A stretch of DNA of 64,000 bases from Actinostola sp. cb2023 (GCA_033675265.1 JAUJYZ010000864.1:96199-160198); one strand, 5' to 3'; shown: positions 29,962 to 49,400, counted from the stretch's first letter. Numbers and translations are program-made. The notes: a model not told the origin generated them from the letters alone.

Positions 29962-30402
29962 TTAAGGTGCTCAAAGTAGATTTTTACTGACCACACTTCT
30001 ACTTTTCATTCGGCGAATTGATAGACTTATCTTAGACCGATCAAAACGAATTTAGAATTATGTCAATTTCAGAATGTTTATGCGAATTATTCAAAATCGC
30101 TCTGATCAAAAAGTTTGAATTCTGTCTCAGTCTTTGCCTTGGTATGTAGTTCATCATGCATATAGTCGCTTGTCTAGAGCTCATCGAAATCTTGAGATAT
30201 TTTAGAAAAACTGATTTCAATGATCTTTGTTTATCGTTGCCAAGGAAACCTCGATCGAGCTGAAATTGACATAATTCTAAATTTCCATCTTTGCCCGATA
30301 ACTGGTGAAAAAGTCGTTTTGATCGGTCTAGAATAAGTCCATCAATTCTCCGAATGAAAAGTAGAAGTGTGGTCCGTAAAAATCTACTTTGAGCCACCTT
30401 AA
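29962..30402. mobile_element. MITE with TTAAGGTGGCTCAAAGTAGA ends
   Basis: Inverted ends with TTAA on both outer sides. The arms continue past CTGACCACACTTCTACTTTT and CATTCGGCGAATTGATAGAC for about 170 bp of imperfect pairing. A partial copy is at 16754-17041. Confidence 0.87.
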
Positions 30403-30993
30403 AGTGTGTAATAAAAAAGTATTCTCCTCTTAAAGGCTCTTTGTTTTGTCATATTCATAGTTTTATGGTTTACAACTTATAACAGTGCAACATTGTGTGA
30501 GCAATATTGCTGGTCACGTGCACAGTTAAATCAGCAATGTCCACCTGTGCAATGTCACAATCAAAAAAAAAGTAGGATAGTATTGTACTTCAATAAGTTG
30601 GCTTACAACAATTGCAGAGGTGGACACGTGTAATGGTGGGAGACCTTAAGATGACACACAGTCATACATGCATTCGCAAGTGGATTCTGTCCATCATTGC
30701 CATCAATATTGTGTGCAATGTTGCACCACACATTTGCACATCTTTACCCATCATGCTTACCCATGTCTATTTTATCTACAAGAACAGCCACTGTCACCGA
30801 CTGTCCTTATCACAGTATAATTGATTCATCTTGTGCCAACCATTTTTACAGTTATAGGCTGAAACATTTAAGACTTCTCTTAGTACATGTATGTATATAT
30901 GCAGAAATGTATATTGTCAGTATAAAAATATATATGTTCCACTATTGATGAAGTGCATACAGAAGGTATATTGGTAACGGTAAATAATTGGTA

Positions 30994-31356
30994 ACAGCGA
31001 AGGATGGCTGCTATTCGACTGACTGTCGTCAGGTTGTTGGCTGGCTGGCTCCTGAAGGGTGTTGAATCAGGTCAAGGCAAGACTTTGTGAGACTCTGAGA
31101 CAAGGCATATTTTTTGCGAGCCCGAGATGCTTTTCACTCATTTCCTTTGTTTTCAAAATTCGAGACAGAGATGGCTTTTTGCAATAAAACAAGACCCATG
31201 AAATTTGGCCGAAATTTAGCGCGACTGACTTTTTGCCGGGACCATTCAACACCACTCCCTGACACTCCGAAGGTTGTTGGTAGCTTGTCGGTGGAAAACC
31301 TGTTGGCAAGTTGTCGCTGACTGGTTGGCCAACAGCTGACCAATAGCCATCCTTGA
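30994..31356. mobile_element. Inverted-repeat element AAGGATGGCTGCTATT
   Basis: AAGGATGGCTGCTATTCGAC at the left and CAATAGCCATCCTT at the right; the interior has TTGGCTGGCTGGC / GCTGACTGGTTGGCC inverted blocks. It lies just downstream of the last recognised FANCL exon. Confidence 0.6.
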
Positions 31357-31404
31357 TAGGTACATCTCTACTTTTACTACAACAGACTGTATTAATGTTA
31401 TTAC

Positions 31405-38279
<6,875 letters not shown>

Positions 38280-38644
38280 CCAAGCTTCGCGCGCTTTAAC
38301 CTTGACACAGGAAGCCCAAAGGTTTGGAATTCTGTTTAAGGCTGTTTTAAAAAAAAGACAAAATAAAGACAAACTTGGTTAAAATTCAATCAGATAAATA
38401 ATTACAACAGCAAAATCATAATCTTAAAATTGTATTTATTTTTGACAGAACTGCATATATTTTATAGTTATTTAATTAATCATTATCCGAACTTGTTGTG
38501 CGGGTTCCCTGTGTTATTCAGACCATGGGGTAGAGGAGTGAGTTAGGATTTGATCAGGAAGATCTCCCAACAGCACAAGCACTAGTCATTTTTCTTGTGA
38601 AAATAAGTTTGTTTATCTCACTTAATCTTTACTTTCTTAATACC
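38280..38644. promoter_or_regulatory. Head-to-head intergenic region FANCL / GMF
   Basis: Only 365 bp separate the FANCL start codon (38279, -) from the GMF start codon (38645, +), so both 5' UTRs and promoters must fit here or overlap. The dispersed motif occurs twice: CACAGGAAGCCCAA at 38306 and GGGTTCCCTGTG at 38502. No TATA element was identified. Confidence 0.6.
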
Positions 38645-40722
38645 ATGGTAAGTCGATATGTTTACTGATCTTATAGATGTAATTTCTCACTATAATATAG
38701 TTTTAAATAGCTGAGATTGCATCGATTTTTAAAACTACAATTTCCTGTCCAGACTCCGCTGTCTTGTATTTGATGTCTTCTCTGGCATAATAATAATAGC
38801 TTTTGTGATTTCTCTCTTACATTTTCTCATCCAACTCCTAGTATAGCATTCAAGATATGATTATGACTCCCTTATAAAGCTTATTTAGCATAGCGTCATC
38901 TCAAGAATGATCTGTTTGTGTACATGTAGTCTGCTAACCCCAAGATTTGTGACTTGGCGCCTGATTTAAAAGCTATAGCCCGAAAATTTCGCCTTCGCAA
39001 GGAAACTACAAATGCAGCATTGATAAGTAAGTGTTCATTGAATAGTTTATATATTATGGCTTTCGTGCGGGATTTTATATTAGCTTTTCCAAATTGGATT
39101 ATCAATAAAAGTTAGAAGTTTGAGGGGTGGGGCAAATCCCCATGGGGGCTAGACACAGTGCTGAAATGTCATCTCTTTTCTTTTTTAGTGAAAATAGACC
39201 CATCTAAACTAATAATCAATGTTGATGAACAATATGATGTAAGTAGAATGAGTCACAAGTACATAATTGTAAATATGTAATTATTTGTAGTCATTACAAT
39301 CTATATACCACTGATTGTTATACACCTAATTTCAAAAATGACGTTGTCCAAATAGCCAAATACGAATTCATTCAAAAAGACAAAAGAAACAGTTCAGCTT
39401 CAGTGCACTTCTTTTGTCTTTTAATGAAATCCTATTTGGCTTTTTTGATTATCATTGGACAACGTTTTTGAAATTAGGTGTATCATATATATAATCGTTG
39501 ATAAAAAGTAAATTACATGGCCACTTGGAGATACAGAATTTATCTTCTCATGCTGAGAAATAGTGCACTTGTTCACTGTGCTCACTCATGAGATATATTT
39601 CTCAACACTCGAAGATAAATTCTGTCTCTCTGACTCTATATATATTGTACATCTCCGTGTGGCCATGTTATATCCTCTATGTAAATGTATCCAACTGATG
39701 AATGCCTCATCATGTTTATGTGAAGCTCCGAGGGTGAGAGAATACACTCTCTTCACCTCCCCTAGTCTAGTTTTAGTATCACCAAATGTCTACACTTTTT
39801 TCTTTCTTATATGTAGGATATAAGTATTGAGGATCTAAGAGAAGAACTTCCATCGCATCTACCAGTGTATCCTTTACATGTACATGTGTTGCCGCATATC
39901 AGTTTAATTCATTTTAAAACAACAAGATTCTAGCTATTACTTAAATTTTGGTATTGTTAATTTATGCTTCCTTTACATCACCAAAGCTTTGTATTCTATA
40001 GCTATTGCCATAAACATGATGACGGCAGAGTTTCTTACCCTTTGTGTTTCATTTACATCTCTCCTCCAGGTACATGTTGAACATATTTATCATTTGACAC
40101 TTTAAAATCCAAAACCCTTATTCTGGTACTGGATAGCCTCCTTTGCAGACGTTTTAGTTGGTTCACTTTCTCCCAAAAGTGAACTGCAAAGGAGGCTAGG
40201 TACTGGAAATGTTGTCCTAGATTGAAGCTACTGACAAACCATGGATGTATCCTAAATGTTTCACATTTCAGGATGTAAACCAGAATTACAAATGATGTAT
40301 GCAGGATCAAAGACAAATCTTGTTAAAGAAATCGAGGCCACCAAGGTATAAATATAACTAACACATCTAATGTCACAATGACTCCTGCCACTCGCAGGGG
40401 TCCTGGATGCACAAGAAACAGGAATACAACTTAGAGAGGTAGATGATCTCCCACTCCTTGCATGTCCAAGGTTCTATCTGCAATTTGACATTATATACTT
40501 GTCACTGGCACCGATCATCTCAAGGAATCATTTAATTTGAATACACACATATTCACACTGACAGAATGTCCACTTTACATAGAAATACAAATGTATAATG
40601 TTCATCAATCAAAAATTAATTGGACAATGTAATTTTATTTTTGTTTTTAGGTCTTTGAGCTCCGTTCTTTGGAGGAGTTCACTGAAGAATGGCTGTTGTC
40701 AAAACTAGCATTCTTTCGCTGA
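38645..40722 (+). CDS. GMF: Glia maturation factor (ADF-homology protein), 7 exons
   Basis: Coding exons 38645-38647 (ATG only), 38930-39026, 39189-39238, 39817-39866, 39987-40069, 40272-40345 and 40651-40722 give exactly 142 residues, the length of vertebrate GMFB/GMFG. Signatures include [20 protein letters not shown], the split [42 protein letters not shown] and [15 protein letters not shown] is an ADF-homology-domain protein that binds Arp2/3 complex and debranches actin rather than binding actin filaments directly. The first coding exon consists only of the start codon followed at once by GTAAGT, an arrangement also known in ADF/cofilin genes. It is head to head with FANCL. The exon 4 donor was set at GT|GTATCC because only this keeps frame into FVFYSY. 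Confidence 0.95.
39321..39482. mobile_element. TA-flanked MITE, TACACCTAATTTCAAAAA ends
   Basis: TACACCTAATTTCAAAAATG and ACGTTTTTGAAATTAGGTGTA are inverted; arms are about 70 bp. A relative of the TACAG-type elements, in GMF intron 3. Confidence 0.85.
40136..40201. mobile_element. Short hairpin element TAGCCTCCTTTGCAG
   Basis: TAGCCTCCTTTGCAG ... CTGCAAAGGAGGCTA with inner TTCACTTT / AAAGTGAA arms, in GMF intron 5. Confidence 0.8.
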
Positions 40723-41447
40723 GAATGCCTTTATTTTCATTGTTTTTATGACCACTGAGTTTATTTGAAAATAACTAATTATTATTATTCTCAAAAAATT
40801 TAATTTTAAAAATTTCACTCCACACAATACTGAATTACAGCAATAAATCTTATGTCACTTGTTGTTTGGGCTCATTTGTTCATCAAAATATTAACTAAGA
40901 TTTGGAGATAATTTTTGTAAGTAGTCAATCCTATAGATTCAATAGAGGCTTTGCAGGATCACGTGCCGGCAGCCATGTTTATAGGGGGCAGGAAGAATAA
41001 AATCATTTTACGTGAAAAATAATTCAATTCCTTAGGGGAAAGGTATTCCTTTATCCTGCACCCTAAAATGGCTGCCAGTACGTGATCGTGCAAACCCTCT
41101 AATTCAGAGGAAAAGATCATATACTCTTACATGTATATACACTGCGGGCACAAATGACCCTAAAATCTGTCAGGTGAAAACGTCGTATTTTTCCCAAAAT
41201 TCATATTTTCAAAAATCTTCCATGAAATGAAATACAAATTTCATTCAAACTACTCGATGGCAAAATCTGACGCAATGACGACATCATAATAAAAAGTTAC
41301 AATTGCTGTAAAAATTTAGTTTAAACGCAATGATAAAATAAAGTGCATAAGTTTGAAGGGACAGAAATCAGTAAAATGAATTTATTGATATTTATTATTG
41401 CTATAGAAGTATTTTATTCTACACAATGCAGGATTTTGATGTTTATT

Positions 41448-42374
41448 ACTCGGGCCCTTCCGAAGGAAGCCCGAGTTAGAAAATGCGTTTTTCGGTAGTA
41501 GTAGTAGTCGTAGTTTTTTTATTCGGCTAAAGAATGACGAAAGTATGCGACGTATTTAATCGTATCCGGAGTTTCAAGTTTAACAAAAACAAACGTGAGT
41601 GCGTTATCAGAACCATCTGACCTATGCAACCTCAAGACGTATCATTTTCAATAACTCACGATGAATGTTTATTTTATTCCACGTTTGAAAAATTCACAAG
41701 GAAAAGGAATCGTAAAAATCGTACTTCAAAACTACATCAAAGCAAAGGCGAGAAAGGTCAATGTTCGAAAATCCGTGTTCTTTTCAGTACGATGACAGTT
41801 GTATGATCCTTGTCTGAGTCATACATTTATTACGCGATCTAATTTTAGAACCGCCACGTTAAGCGCTATTTAAAACAGAATTTCCACGCTCAAAACAGGT
41901 CAGTGAACGGCAAAAATACAATCGAAATCAAAACGTCCTTAGATTTTAGGGATCTATTACAGAAGAAGACGCTCAGTGACAAGGGAGAATATTTGTGTCG
42001 GTGACTCATTGAGGTCACTTGAGGTCACATCTTAAATCTAACAGAAGCAGCTTTTGATTTTTAGTCCTTGTTTTATTCGACGTTCGAACCGTAACTCGAA
42101 CCCGAACTCGAACTCGATTCCAAACTCGACGTTTCGGGATCTGAAGCTAGAGAGGGGGCCTTTACACGAACTCATCAAAATCAAATCAATTGAACTCAAA
42201 GTCAAAAGGTAATCAAATGAACTCAAAGTCAAAGGCAAATCAAATGAACTCGACACATACATGTATATACAGTCTCCCTCGTCACGCAACTGTCAGTCAT
42301 TGTCAGGTCTCTCCTCACGCAACTGACATTGTCCTTGTCATAAGCCTGAGTGTACGCTCATTGAGCGTCTTGTT
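41448..42374 (+). mobile_element. Helentron-like non-autonomous element, copy A
   Basis: The 5' end is a hairpin ACTCGGGCCCTTCCGAAGGA...GCCCGAGT. The 3' end is GCCTGAGTGTACGCTCATTG then AGCGTCTTG, i.e. a partial inverted match to the 5' end followed by a 15-bp palindrome ACGCTCATTGAGCGT and CTTG. It is flanked by T on the left and TT on the right. Copy B (46871-48661) and the 3' part of a third copy (ending 50520) share both termini. No Rep/helicase was found. The class is inferred from the asymmetric ends and T-T insertion. Confidence 0.55.
42140..42250. repeat. Tandem 22-bp AACTCAAAGTCAAAAGG repeat inside the element
   Basis: TCAAATCAATTGAACTCAAAGTC-type units are repeated about four times. 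The same array is at about 47675-47762 in copy B. Confidence 0.75.
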
Positions 42375-42500
42375 AACTCTAAAATATGTGTGACGTCATA
42401 ATGACGTTTTCACTTTTTTATTAGTTTTTAAAATAATATTTGAACTACTTAGTACACTCAAAAAATCAAAATTCTAAAATCAACAAATTTTCCGCATGTC

Positions 42501-42665
42501 ATACACCGAATCGAAATATGGCGACCAATTTGAATAACTATTGTTCCTGACTGACCAACCTCTCATTCATGTGAAAACACTTTTGTGTTTCAACGTGAAC
42601 ACGAGGTTGGTCAGTCAAAGAACAATGGTTATTCAAATTGGCCGCCATATTTCGATTCGGTGTAT
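42501..42665. mobile_element. Palindromic MITE, ATACACCGAATCGAAATATGG ends
   Basis: Arms of about 75 bp (through GACTGACCAACCTC / GAGGTTGGTCAGTC) enclose a short loop. Confidence 0.87.
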
Positions 42666-43694
42666 AGTTCTTCCAATACGCTAAGTATGGCACTAAAATG
42701 TTTTCAAACAAAAAAGTTTTACCAAGAGGTTTATTTTACCGATGGTTTTGTATGAATTATTTCCCGCCAAATTTTCCCGGGAAAAAATATCAAGTTAAAA
42801 ATATTCATAACTCTGGTTGTCTTCATCCAATTTCAAAACGGTTTTCGATTTTAGGATAGTTATCACGAGAAGAACGAAGTAATGTCAATTTTGCAATTTT
42901 CCAAAAATTTCAAATGACCGATTTTAGGGCCATTTATGCCTGCCGTGTATATAAGGCTTTTTTATAAGCTAAGCTTGTACAAAGCTTCTCATTGTACAAC
43001 AAAAATTATTCATGTTGGCACAGATATATATTTAAAAGAAGACTAGAATAAGGATTACAAAATTAAATGTAAATGGCGGCAACCATTTAGAAAATGAAAT
43101 AAGGCGCAAAATAAAAAGTGAGTAGAGTGAAGTCACTCTGGGCCAGACAGTCCATGTGGCCAGCCATTCCGTCCCTAAATCTCATTCCATTCTCCCCAAT
43201 CCCCCTCCTCATCCCCACTCCCCCTTTCCCTGCCCCAGAGAGCCTGGCTACGCAGGCTAGTTTCTCTAGTGGTAACTAGGAGTATTGCCACTTGCTCTGG
43301 ACATTATGCTATCTCAAGTCACCCCATACATGTAGTTAAGTAGAGGGGACTGGTTGGGAAACCTTTTGTTATGTTTTTGTTCGTTTTTTTTCAACCGTGG
43401 CCGTGCACAAATCTTTTGTTTTGTCATTGTTTTGCCTTAATTTGCTATGTTTGAGCAACTGAACCTAAACGTTTCTTTTGGCTGCTTGTGCGATATATTC
43501 CAATTCAAAATTAAATATATTAGAATATTTCAATAAGTAATCCAATAGAGAACATTTGGGTTCAGCCGTTTAGCCATTTTCTAATGAATTTGAACAAACA
43601 TTGTGCACGGTCAGGACCCGTTCAACATCATAATGACATCAGGTCCATCGGGACTAGAACAAAGAAATATAACAAAAGGCTTCCTAACCATTCC

Positions 43695-43900
43695 CTCTAC
43701 TATTACATTACTATGGTCACCCTAGGTAGTTAGATAAGTTAGATTACTCTACCAATTCAATGGTACCCATTCATACACAAGGGCAGGGTGAGGCAATGAA
43801 AGTAAAGTGCCTTGCCTTATAATAAGGACACAATGTCATCAAACCCGGGCCTGTTGACCCAGAGTCCGATGCGCTAACCACTAGACCATCACATCTCTCA
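43695..43900 (-). mobile_element. tRNA-derived SINE
   Basis: On the - strand GGTCTAGTGGTTAGCGCATC (A-box-like TAGTGGTTAGCG, about 43871-43888) is followed by GCCCGGGTTTGATGA (B-box-like, about 43837-43851), spaced as in a tRNA, then an unrelated body (GGCAAGGCACTTTACTTTCA). The tRNA-like part cannot fold as a full tRNA. The 3' limit is uncertain. Confidence 0.55.
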
Positions 43901-44087
43901 TAAAAAGTAATATTAATGAACACTACAAAAGGAGCATAATAAATTTGTTTTATTAACTATTGTCATTATTGTAAGAGGTTCATCGTGCAGCTTCTTTGAA
44001 CTACTTGTTAACATTAGTCCACAGTGACATAATTTTTCGCTAAATTACATGTAGCAATAATAGTATTATTACCTTACAGTGACCTAG

Positions 44088-44212
44088 GCCTAGTTCAGAC
44101 ACCGTGCTAATCATGAGCCGTTCTCATTTCAAACAATAGATAATGAGAAGACTTCTTTTGAAGTAATTAAGAACGGCTCTTGGAAAGTACGGCATTTGAA
44201 CTAGGCCCTAGT
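44088..44212. mobile_element. Short MITE, CTAGGCCTAGTTCA ends
   Basis: CCTAGGCCTAGTTCAGACAC and GAACTAGGCCCTAG pair; the inner arms GAGCCGTTCTCATTT / AAGAACGGCTC also pair. Confidence 0.65.
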
Positions 44213-45230
44213 CATGTCAGAGCCGTGCCTTCCAAATATACTACGTAACCCTGAACATCTAAAGAACTTTGTTCCATGTCTCAATCAACAGCTCTGACAT
44301 GATAAATAATATGAAAGAAACTTTTTAGATGATACAAAATGAAATATTAAGAATACAAAGTTTTCACCAAGACCTAAATTTCACTTTACACATATTATTA
44401 TATGATGACGTGTACAGCGTACACATACCTGCGAAATAAATAACGCTTGAGTGTGTCGTGACAAAATTATGACTCCCTTTATCTAGTTCGCATACCATAC
44501 AGTTTTGAATGACATGGATGATATTCAAATGATTGAATTTTCTACTCTTGTTAAAGACTGATTGATTGGATAATCATATAATGAAAGTGGCCATATTTTT
44601 GTATTATTGTCACACAAGCCTACTCTAGTTTTCTAGGAATTTATAAAATGTGCGCTTTTCTAAACGGTTTACGATAGAGTAACTACACAATGAATGTTTG
44701 GTCAATGTTTGAGACTGTTTATAAGCACATGAGTAATGTCCAATGCTTTCCCTCACAAGCTGTAATCCTTCCAAGGCCACCTGGCACTATTCAGATCCCC
44801 ATAATGTGTTGAAATGCTCCTCAAAATACTCGTGAAGTCCTTGGGATATGCATGTATCTTTTCAACCAGGTACAAGACTTCTCTTGTACTATAAAAGTGT
44901 ATAATATCTAGCCTTTCTTGATTGTTTTAGCTACACAAGTAAAGCATACATCATCCTAAAGATAAAACAAAATCAAGTTCATTGTATAATTTCTTCCCCT
45001 CCGATGTCTTGTAGTGATGGGTATCCCCATTTGCAGGACCCCCCTCATGTAGATGTAGATGTTATTGTGAGGTACTGTAGTTTGGGTGTCGTTTCAAGCT
45101 TCGGGCTACTTGGGATTAGGTTTCCATTGCTCTGGGTAAGAAGGTGGTTCATGTAGGAGAGCTCCAACAACTTCCAGCCGCCAATAAGAAGAATTATTGT
45201 CGCTTCAAGTATATGTACATTGTAATTCAT

Positions 45231-45415
45231 CAGGGGTGGATCCAAGGGGGGGGGGGGGAGGGTACGGGGGACCGGTGAATGGATGGAAATTGCATTTTCG
45301 AGCTTCTAGATTTCAATATTTTCTGGGGGGGCATGTCCCAACACCCCCCTAGAAGAAGGGGCCTTACGGCCCCTTAGTGGTGCACCCCCCTTTCAAAATC
45401 TCTAGATCCGCCCCT
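45231..45415. mobile_element. MITE with CAGGGGTGGATC / GATCCGCCCCTG ends
   Basis: CAGGGGTGGATCCA and AGATCCGCCCCTG inverted ends, with G-runs and C-runs opposite each other. The termini resemble hAT-type CAGGGGCGG MITEs. No exact 8-bp duplication is visible. Confidence 0.7.
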
Positions 45416-45738
45416 GTTCATTCCAAGTGACTCCAGGGGGTAGTGCAATATATAGGCCAATATATACAATGTACATGTAGGTAAAATGCCACCCAATAGG
45501 CTTTCCCAGCTATTGAAGAGGAGTACTGTTTATTGGGGATTTTTATGGACTCAAACACTAATAAATTAGTCCTTAGAAAGAAGTATTTTTCTTGTCTTAA
45601 ATAGGGTCAAGGTCATAGCATGTTGGTGGCACACCCCTATCCTAAAACTTGGGGAATTGACACCATACATGAATAACAGGATCCATATACATGTACATGT
45701 AGACTTGCCACAAGTTGACCTCTCTTGTATCCCAGATG

Positions 45739-45792
45739 TGCGAGCAAAGCGAGCCATTGAGGTCGCGAAGCGAGCCATTGAGGTCGCGAAGC
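45739..45792. repeat. 21-bp tandem GCGAGCCATTGAGGTCGCGAA
   Basis: Two exact copies plus a partial third. Confidence 0.85.
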
Positions 45793-46405
45793 AACCGAGC
45801 GACGAAGTCGCGAGAGATCGACTTGTCCCGCTTGCAAGGTTTTCATTTGCGTTTCACGCCCTATATTATCAGGGGGCGGAGTTTTGTTACACACACCGTG
45901 GTGTCTGGATTCATTCAGGGTCAACTTCAACACTCATCACAAGATCAGATTTGTTTGCTCTGAGCCAAAGTTATTTGTAACAAAGACTACAGACAAACGC
46001 TTGTAGCATTCGTTAAGAGGCTTCCTCATAATTTTTTGTATTCTGTTATTCTTTGAGCTTCTTTCAATGCCTCGGATATCAATTTCATGGTGAGTTGACC
46101 CCTAGCAATGTGAGACGACGCGTACGTGCTTGCTGTTCGGTTTTATTGACAGATGATAGGTGTTTTTATGACTCTGTCCATTCTGATTGGTAAACGCTTA
46201 ATTAATATGCAGCGACCCGTTTTTGGGTCGCTAAAATTGGCGGGAATCAAGTTGGAAAAGTTTTTCCCCGGGGCGCATAGCAACAGAAAGAGGAAGGACT
46301 TTTTGAAAGTCTAATGTACATGTAATGTTGCAAATTTCAGTAATGGATCATTGGATCACACTTCTTAACATTGCGGTGTAACTAATGTATAATGTATGTA
46401 TGTAC

Positions 46406-49400
46406 CTGTAGAGGTAATAGAAGAAACTAATGAGATAGAAAGCTAGTTTGATCCAGCCTTCTTTCTGACATCTCCACATTTCACTAGCATTCATGACTTC
46501 TGTTGGGTCGTACAGGCCTGCGCTGCTCATCATTGGTCGGTTGGTGTATCTAAAACCATGCACATTAAAACAATAAATGTTATTTTGATCAGAGATCACT
46601 TGCATTTTTGTACAGACCCCCTCAAGTTGGGTGTGGTACATGTACATCTAGCTGCATCACTCATCAACGTAAAGTGCCTATCACCCCTGTGAGATTGTTT
46701 AAAAAATCTGTTCAATATAAGCTGAATAGTTGGTGGGTTCAGTATTTTGTGATGTGAACCTTGCATTTATGAGTTATAGAGGTTTGAAATCTCAATATTA
46801 TGCAAATTTGATGACGTCTACTAACTAGGAATTTGCCATAACTTATTTAGACTTTTTCAAGAATAACTTTACTCGGGCCCTTCCGAAGGAAGCCCGAGTT
46901 ATAAAATGGGTTTTTCGGTAGTCGTAGTTTTGTTCGGTCAAAGAATGAAGAAAGTATGCGACGTATTTAATCGTATCGAGTTTCAAGATTACTCAGCAGA
47001 TAAGAAAAAACAAACGACACACAGGACTCAAGTAGATTATGAATCTTAGTTTTGAAAGCAACATGTCGTTAATAATCCGTTACTGAGCAGCTTCGTATTA
47101 TGTCTCTGAAGCTAGAGAGCAAGGGTTTGATTTTTCAGTAGATTTTGTTTTGATAGCTAATCTCGCTTTGCTTGCTGCCTGACTGTCGTCACGCGCCGTG
47201 AAAAACCGTTTAAAAAGTATCCGGCAATAAAACGAAACACATTTCTCAGATATATAATGATGGATGTTTATTCGATTCGACGTTTGAAAAATTCAGAAGG
47301 AAAAGAAATCGTAGAAATCGTACTTCAAAACTTCATCAAAGCAAAGGTAAACAAGGTCAATGTCCGAAATTTGGGTTCATGCCAAAGTAGTTTTAATAGT
47401 CTATTTATATACTTGAGGTTGCATATTCATGGCGCCACAAACATGTAAAATAGAAGTATTGTTCGCTCAGGGCAGATACTGATAGTGCTAAGTGATCGTA
47501 TTCGACGACTAGATGTGAAAGAAGCAGTTGACCTGTGCAGAAGAGAAATTATGTTGTATCCAAGGCAAGCCATCCATCAGTTCCTCTTAAATACGCTCTC
47601 ACATACAAACGCATACGCCGATTCGTGTGGGCCCACTCTAAAAGATGTTGAGCGTTTTCGACAGGGCCTTTACATGAACTCATCAAAAGCAAATCAATTG
47701 AACTCAAAGTCAAAAGGTAATCAATTGAACTAAAGCTCAAAAGCAAATCAAATGAACTCAAGAACTATAATACAAATGAACTCTAATGTTGACTTAAATG
47801 TGAACTCAACTGAGTACTGCCTAGCCAAGCATGTATACTGCACAACTTGAAGCCAGATGTACTGATTCAGAAGTGTAATTCCAACATGGACAAATCCAAA
47901 GGTGAGAAAACAACTTTGAAATCGCATCAAGAAGAACACAAATCTGAGGCGAAAATGAAGTCAATCCTTGTTTACATTCTGTTTATATTTTTTATTGTGT
48001 TAATGCTGTTAAAAATATAATTTTTCTATATCAAAGAGAGAGTTTTAAGTATAACACTTTTATGTTTCCAACTTGAAGGAAAGAAACGCTCCTCTCACAT
48101 ATGTCACACACGCTGTGATTAAAGATTAAAGCCCATACTAGTTACTCGCTAGTTTAAATTCTCTCTCCTTTGCTTCGTTTGCTTCGCGATAAATACGCTA
48201 AAGTTACACCATACCAGAAGTACATAATAGACACAGGAGATACATACAGTACAATATTCGTGTAGCTACATGTAGGTTCCTCTGTTGTACTGTATGTATC
48301 TCCTGTGTCTATTATGTACTTCTGGTATGGTGTAACTTTAGCGTATTCATCGCGAAGCAAACGAAGCAAAGGAGAGAGAATTTAAACTATACTAGCGAGT
48401 AACTAGTATGGGCTTGAATCTTTAATCACAGCGTGTGTGACATATGTGAGAGGAGCGTTTCTTTCCTTCAAGTTGGAAACATAAAAGTGTTATACGTTCG
48501 ACTCGGAGTTAACCCCGAATTTCGTACATTGAACTTGCTTAGTCCGTGGCGTTGATGATGGCCTATTTGCTTTGATGAAGTTTTGAAGTACGATTTTTAC
48601 GATTCCTTTTCCTTCTCAATTTGTCATAATGCCCGAGTGTACGCTCATTGAGCGTCTTGTTTTTTTTAATGGGCAAAAAAGTTATAAAATCATTTATAAA
48701 AACTGTGAAAATATTCTGTAAGTTTTCAAATGTCAATAATCGGCACAAGGGCGTTTTTGTATAATAAATGATTCCTTAGTAGACGTCATCAAATTTGCAT
48801 ATTGAGATTTCAAACCTCTATAACTCATAAACGCAAGGTTCAAATCACATAATACTGAACCCACAAACTATTCAGCATATATTGAATAGATTTTTAAAAC
48901 AATCTGATATTGGTTAGTTGCACTTTAACTTGGTGCACTACCATTGGTCAGTTTGCAGTCCAGATCTTCCAGTATGGACTGGTCAACATTGATAAAGACC
49001 GGTACAAAGACCCAATTACCCCCTATATTATGTGGATATTCAATGTTATCCACAACTGTACCTGTGTACGTGATAAGCAAGCAGTGGTATATTGAACACG
49101 ATAGCAGACCACTGACCACCAAACAGAAACATCAAAGTTACACCACCATGGACTAAATATTCAGGTAGAACGAGCTGTGTAAAAGCAATAACAAAAATAC
49201 ATTATTGATGCTAAATGTAGATCATGTAAGTAAGTACCATATATTACCGTGTATAAGTCGACCTTTTAAGTCAGGATTTGTACCTCAAAATCGGGGGGTC
49301 GACTTATACACGGTGACAAAAAGTTCATGTTATGAAAAACCTTAGTTTTCAAGGAATAAAAACTGTTTATGCTGGGTTTATGTAAACGAACTATTGTAGT

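Larger units (their letters stand above)
40723..46405. other. Gene-free stretch between GMF and CNIH
   Basis: Filled by the elements listed (41448, 42501, 43695, 44088, 45231) and unclassified AT-rich DNA. The last CNIH exon and 3' UTR should lie near 45-46.4 kb but could not be recognised. Confidence 0.55.
46690..48906. mobile_element. Inverted-terminal element split by the Helentron-like copy B
   Basis: The segment about 46690-46835 (TGTTCAATATAAGCTGAATA, CTTGCATTTATGAGTTATAG, CAAATTTGATGACGTC) is mirrored at about 48780-48906 (GACGTCATCAAATTTGCATA ... TATTCAGCATATATTGAATA). Copy B lies between the two arms, so it probably inserted into an older MITE. All are inside CNIH intron 3. Confidence 0.65.

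Noticed and set aside
43836..43895. A genuine tRNA gene on the - strand
   Set aside because: A and B boxes are present but the acceptor and anticodon stems do not pair; better explained as a SINE head.
44860..44930. Possible last CNIH exon on the - strand (AG|ATATTATACACTTTTATAG)
   Set aside because: Would give a short plausible tail, but it has no polypyrimidine tract and the residues do not match the family well enough.
48910..49156. + strand frame with NIDKDRYKDPITPYIMWIFN
   Set aside because: It is the antisense of CNIH exon 3 and its flank; the - strand frame has canonical splice sites and the cornichon signature.
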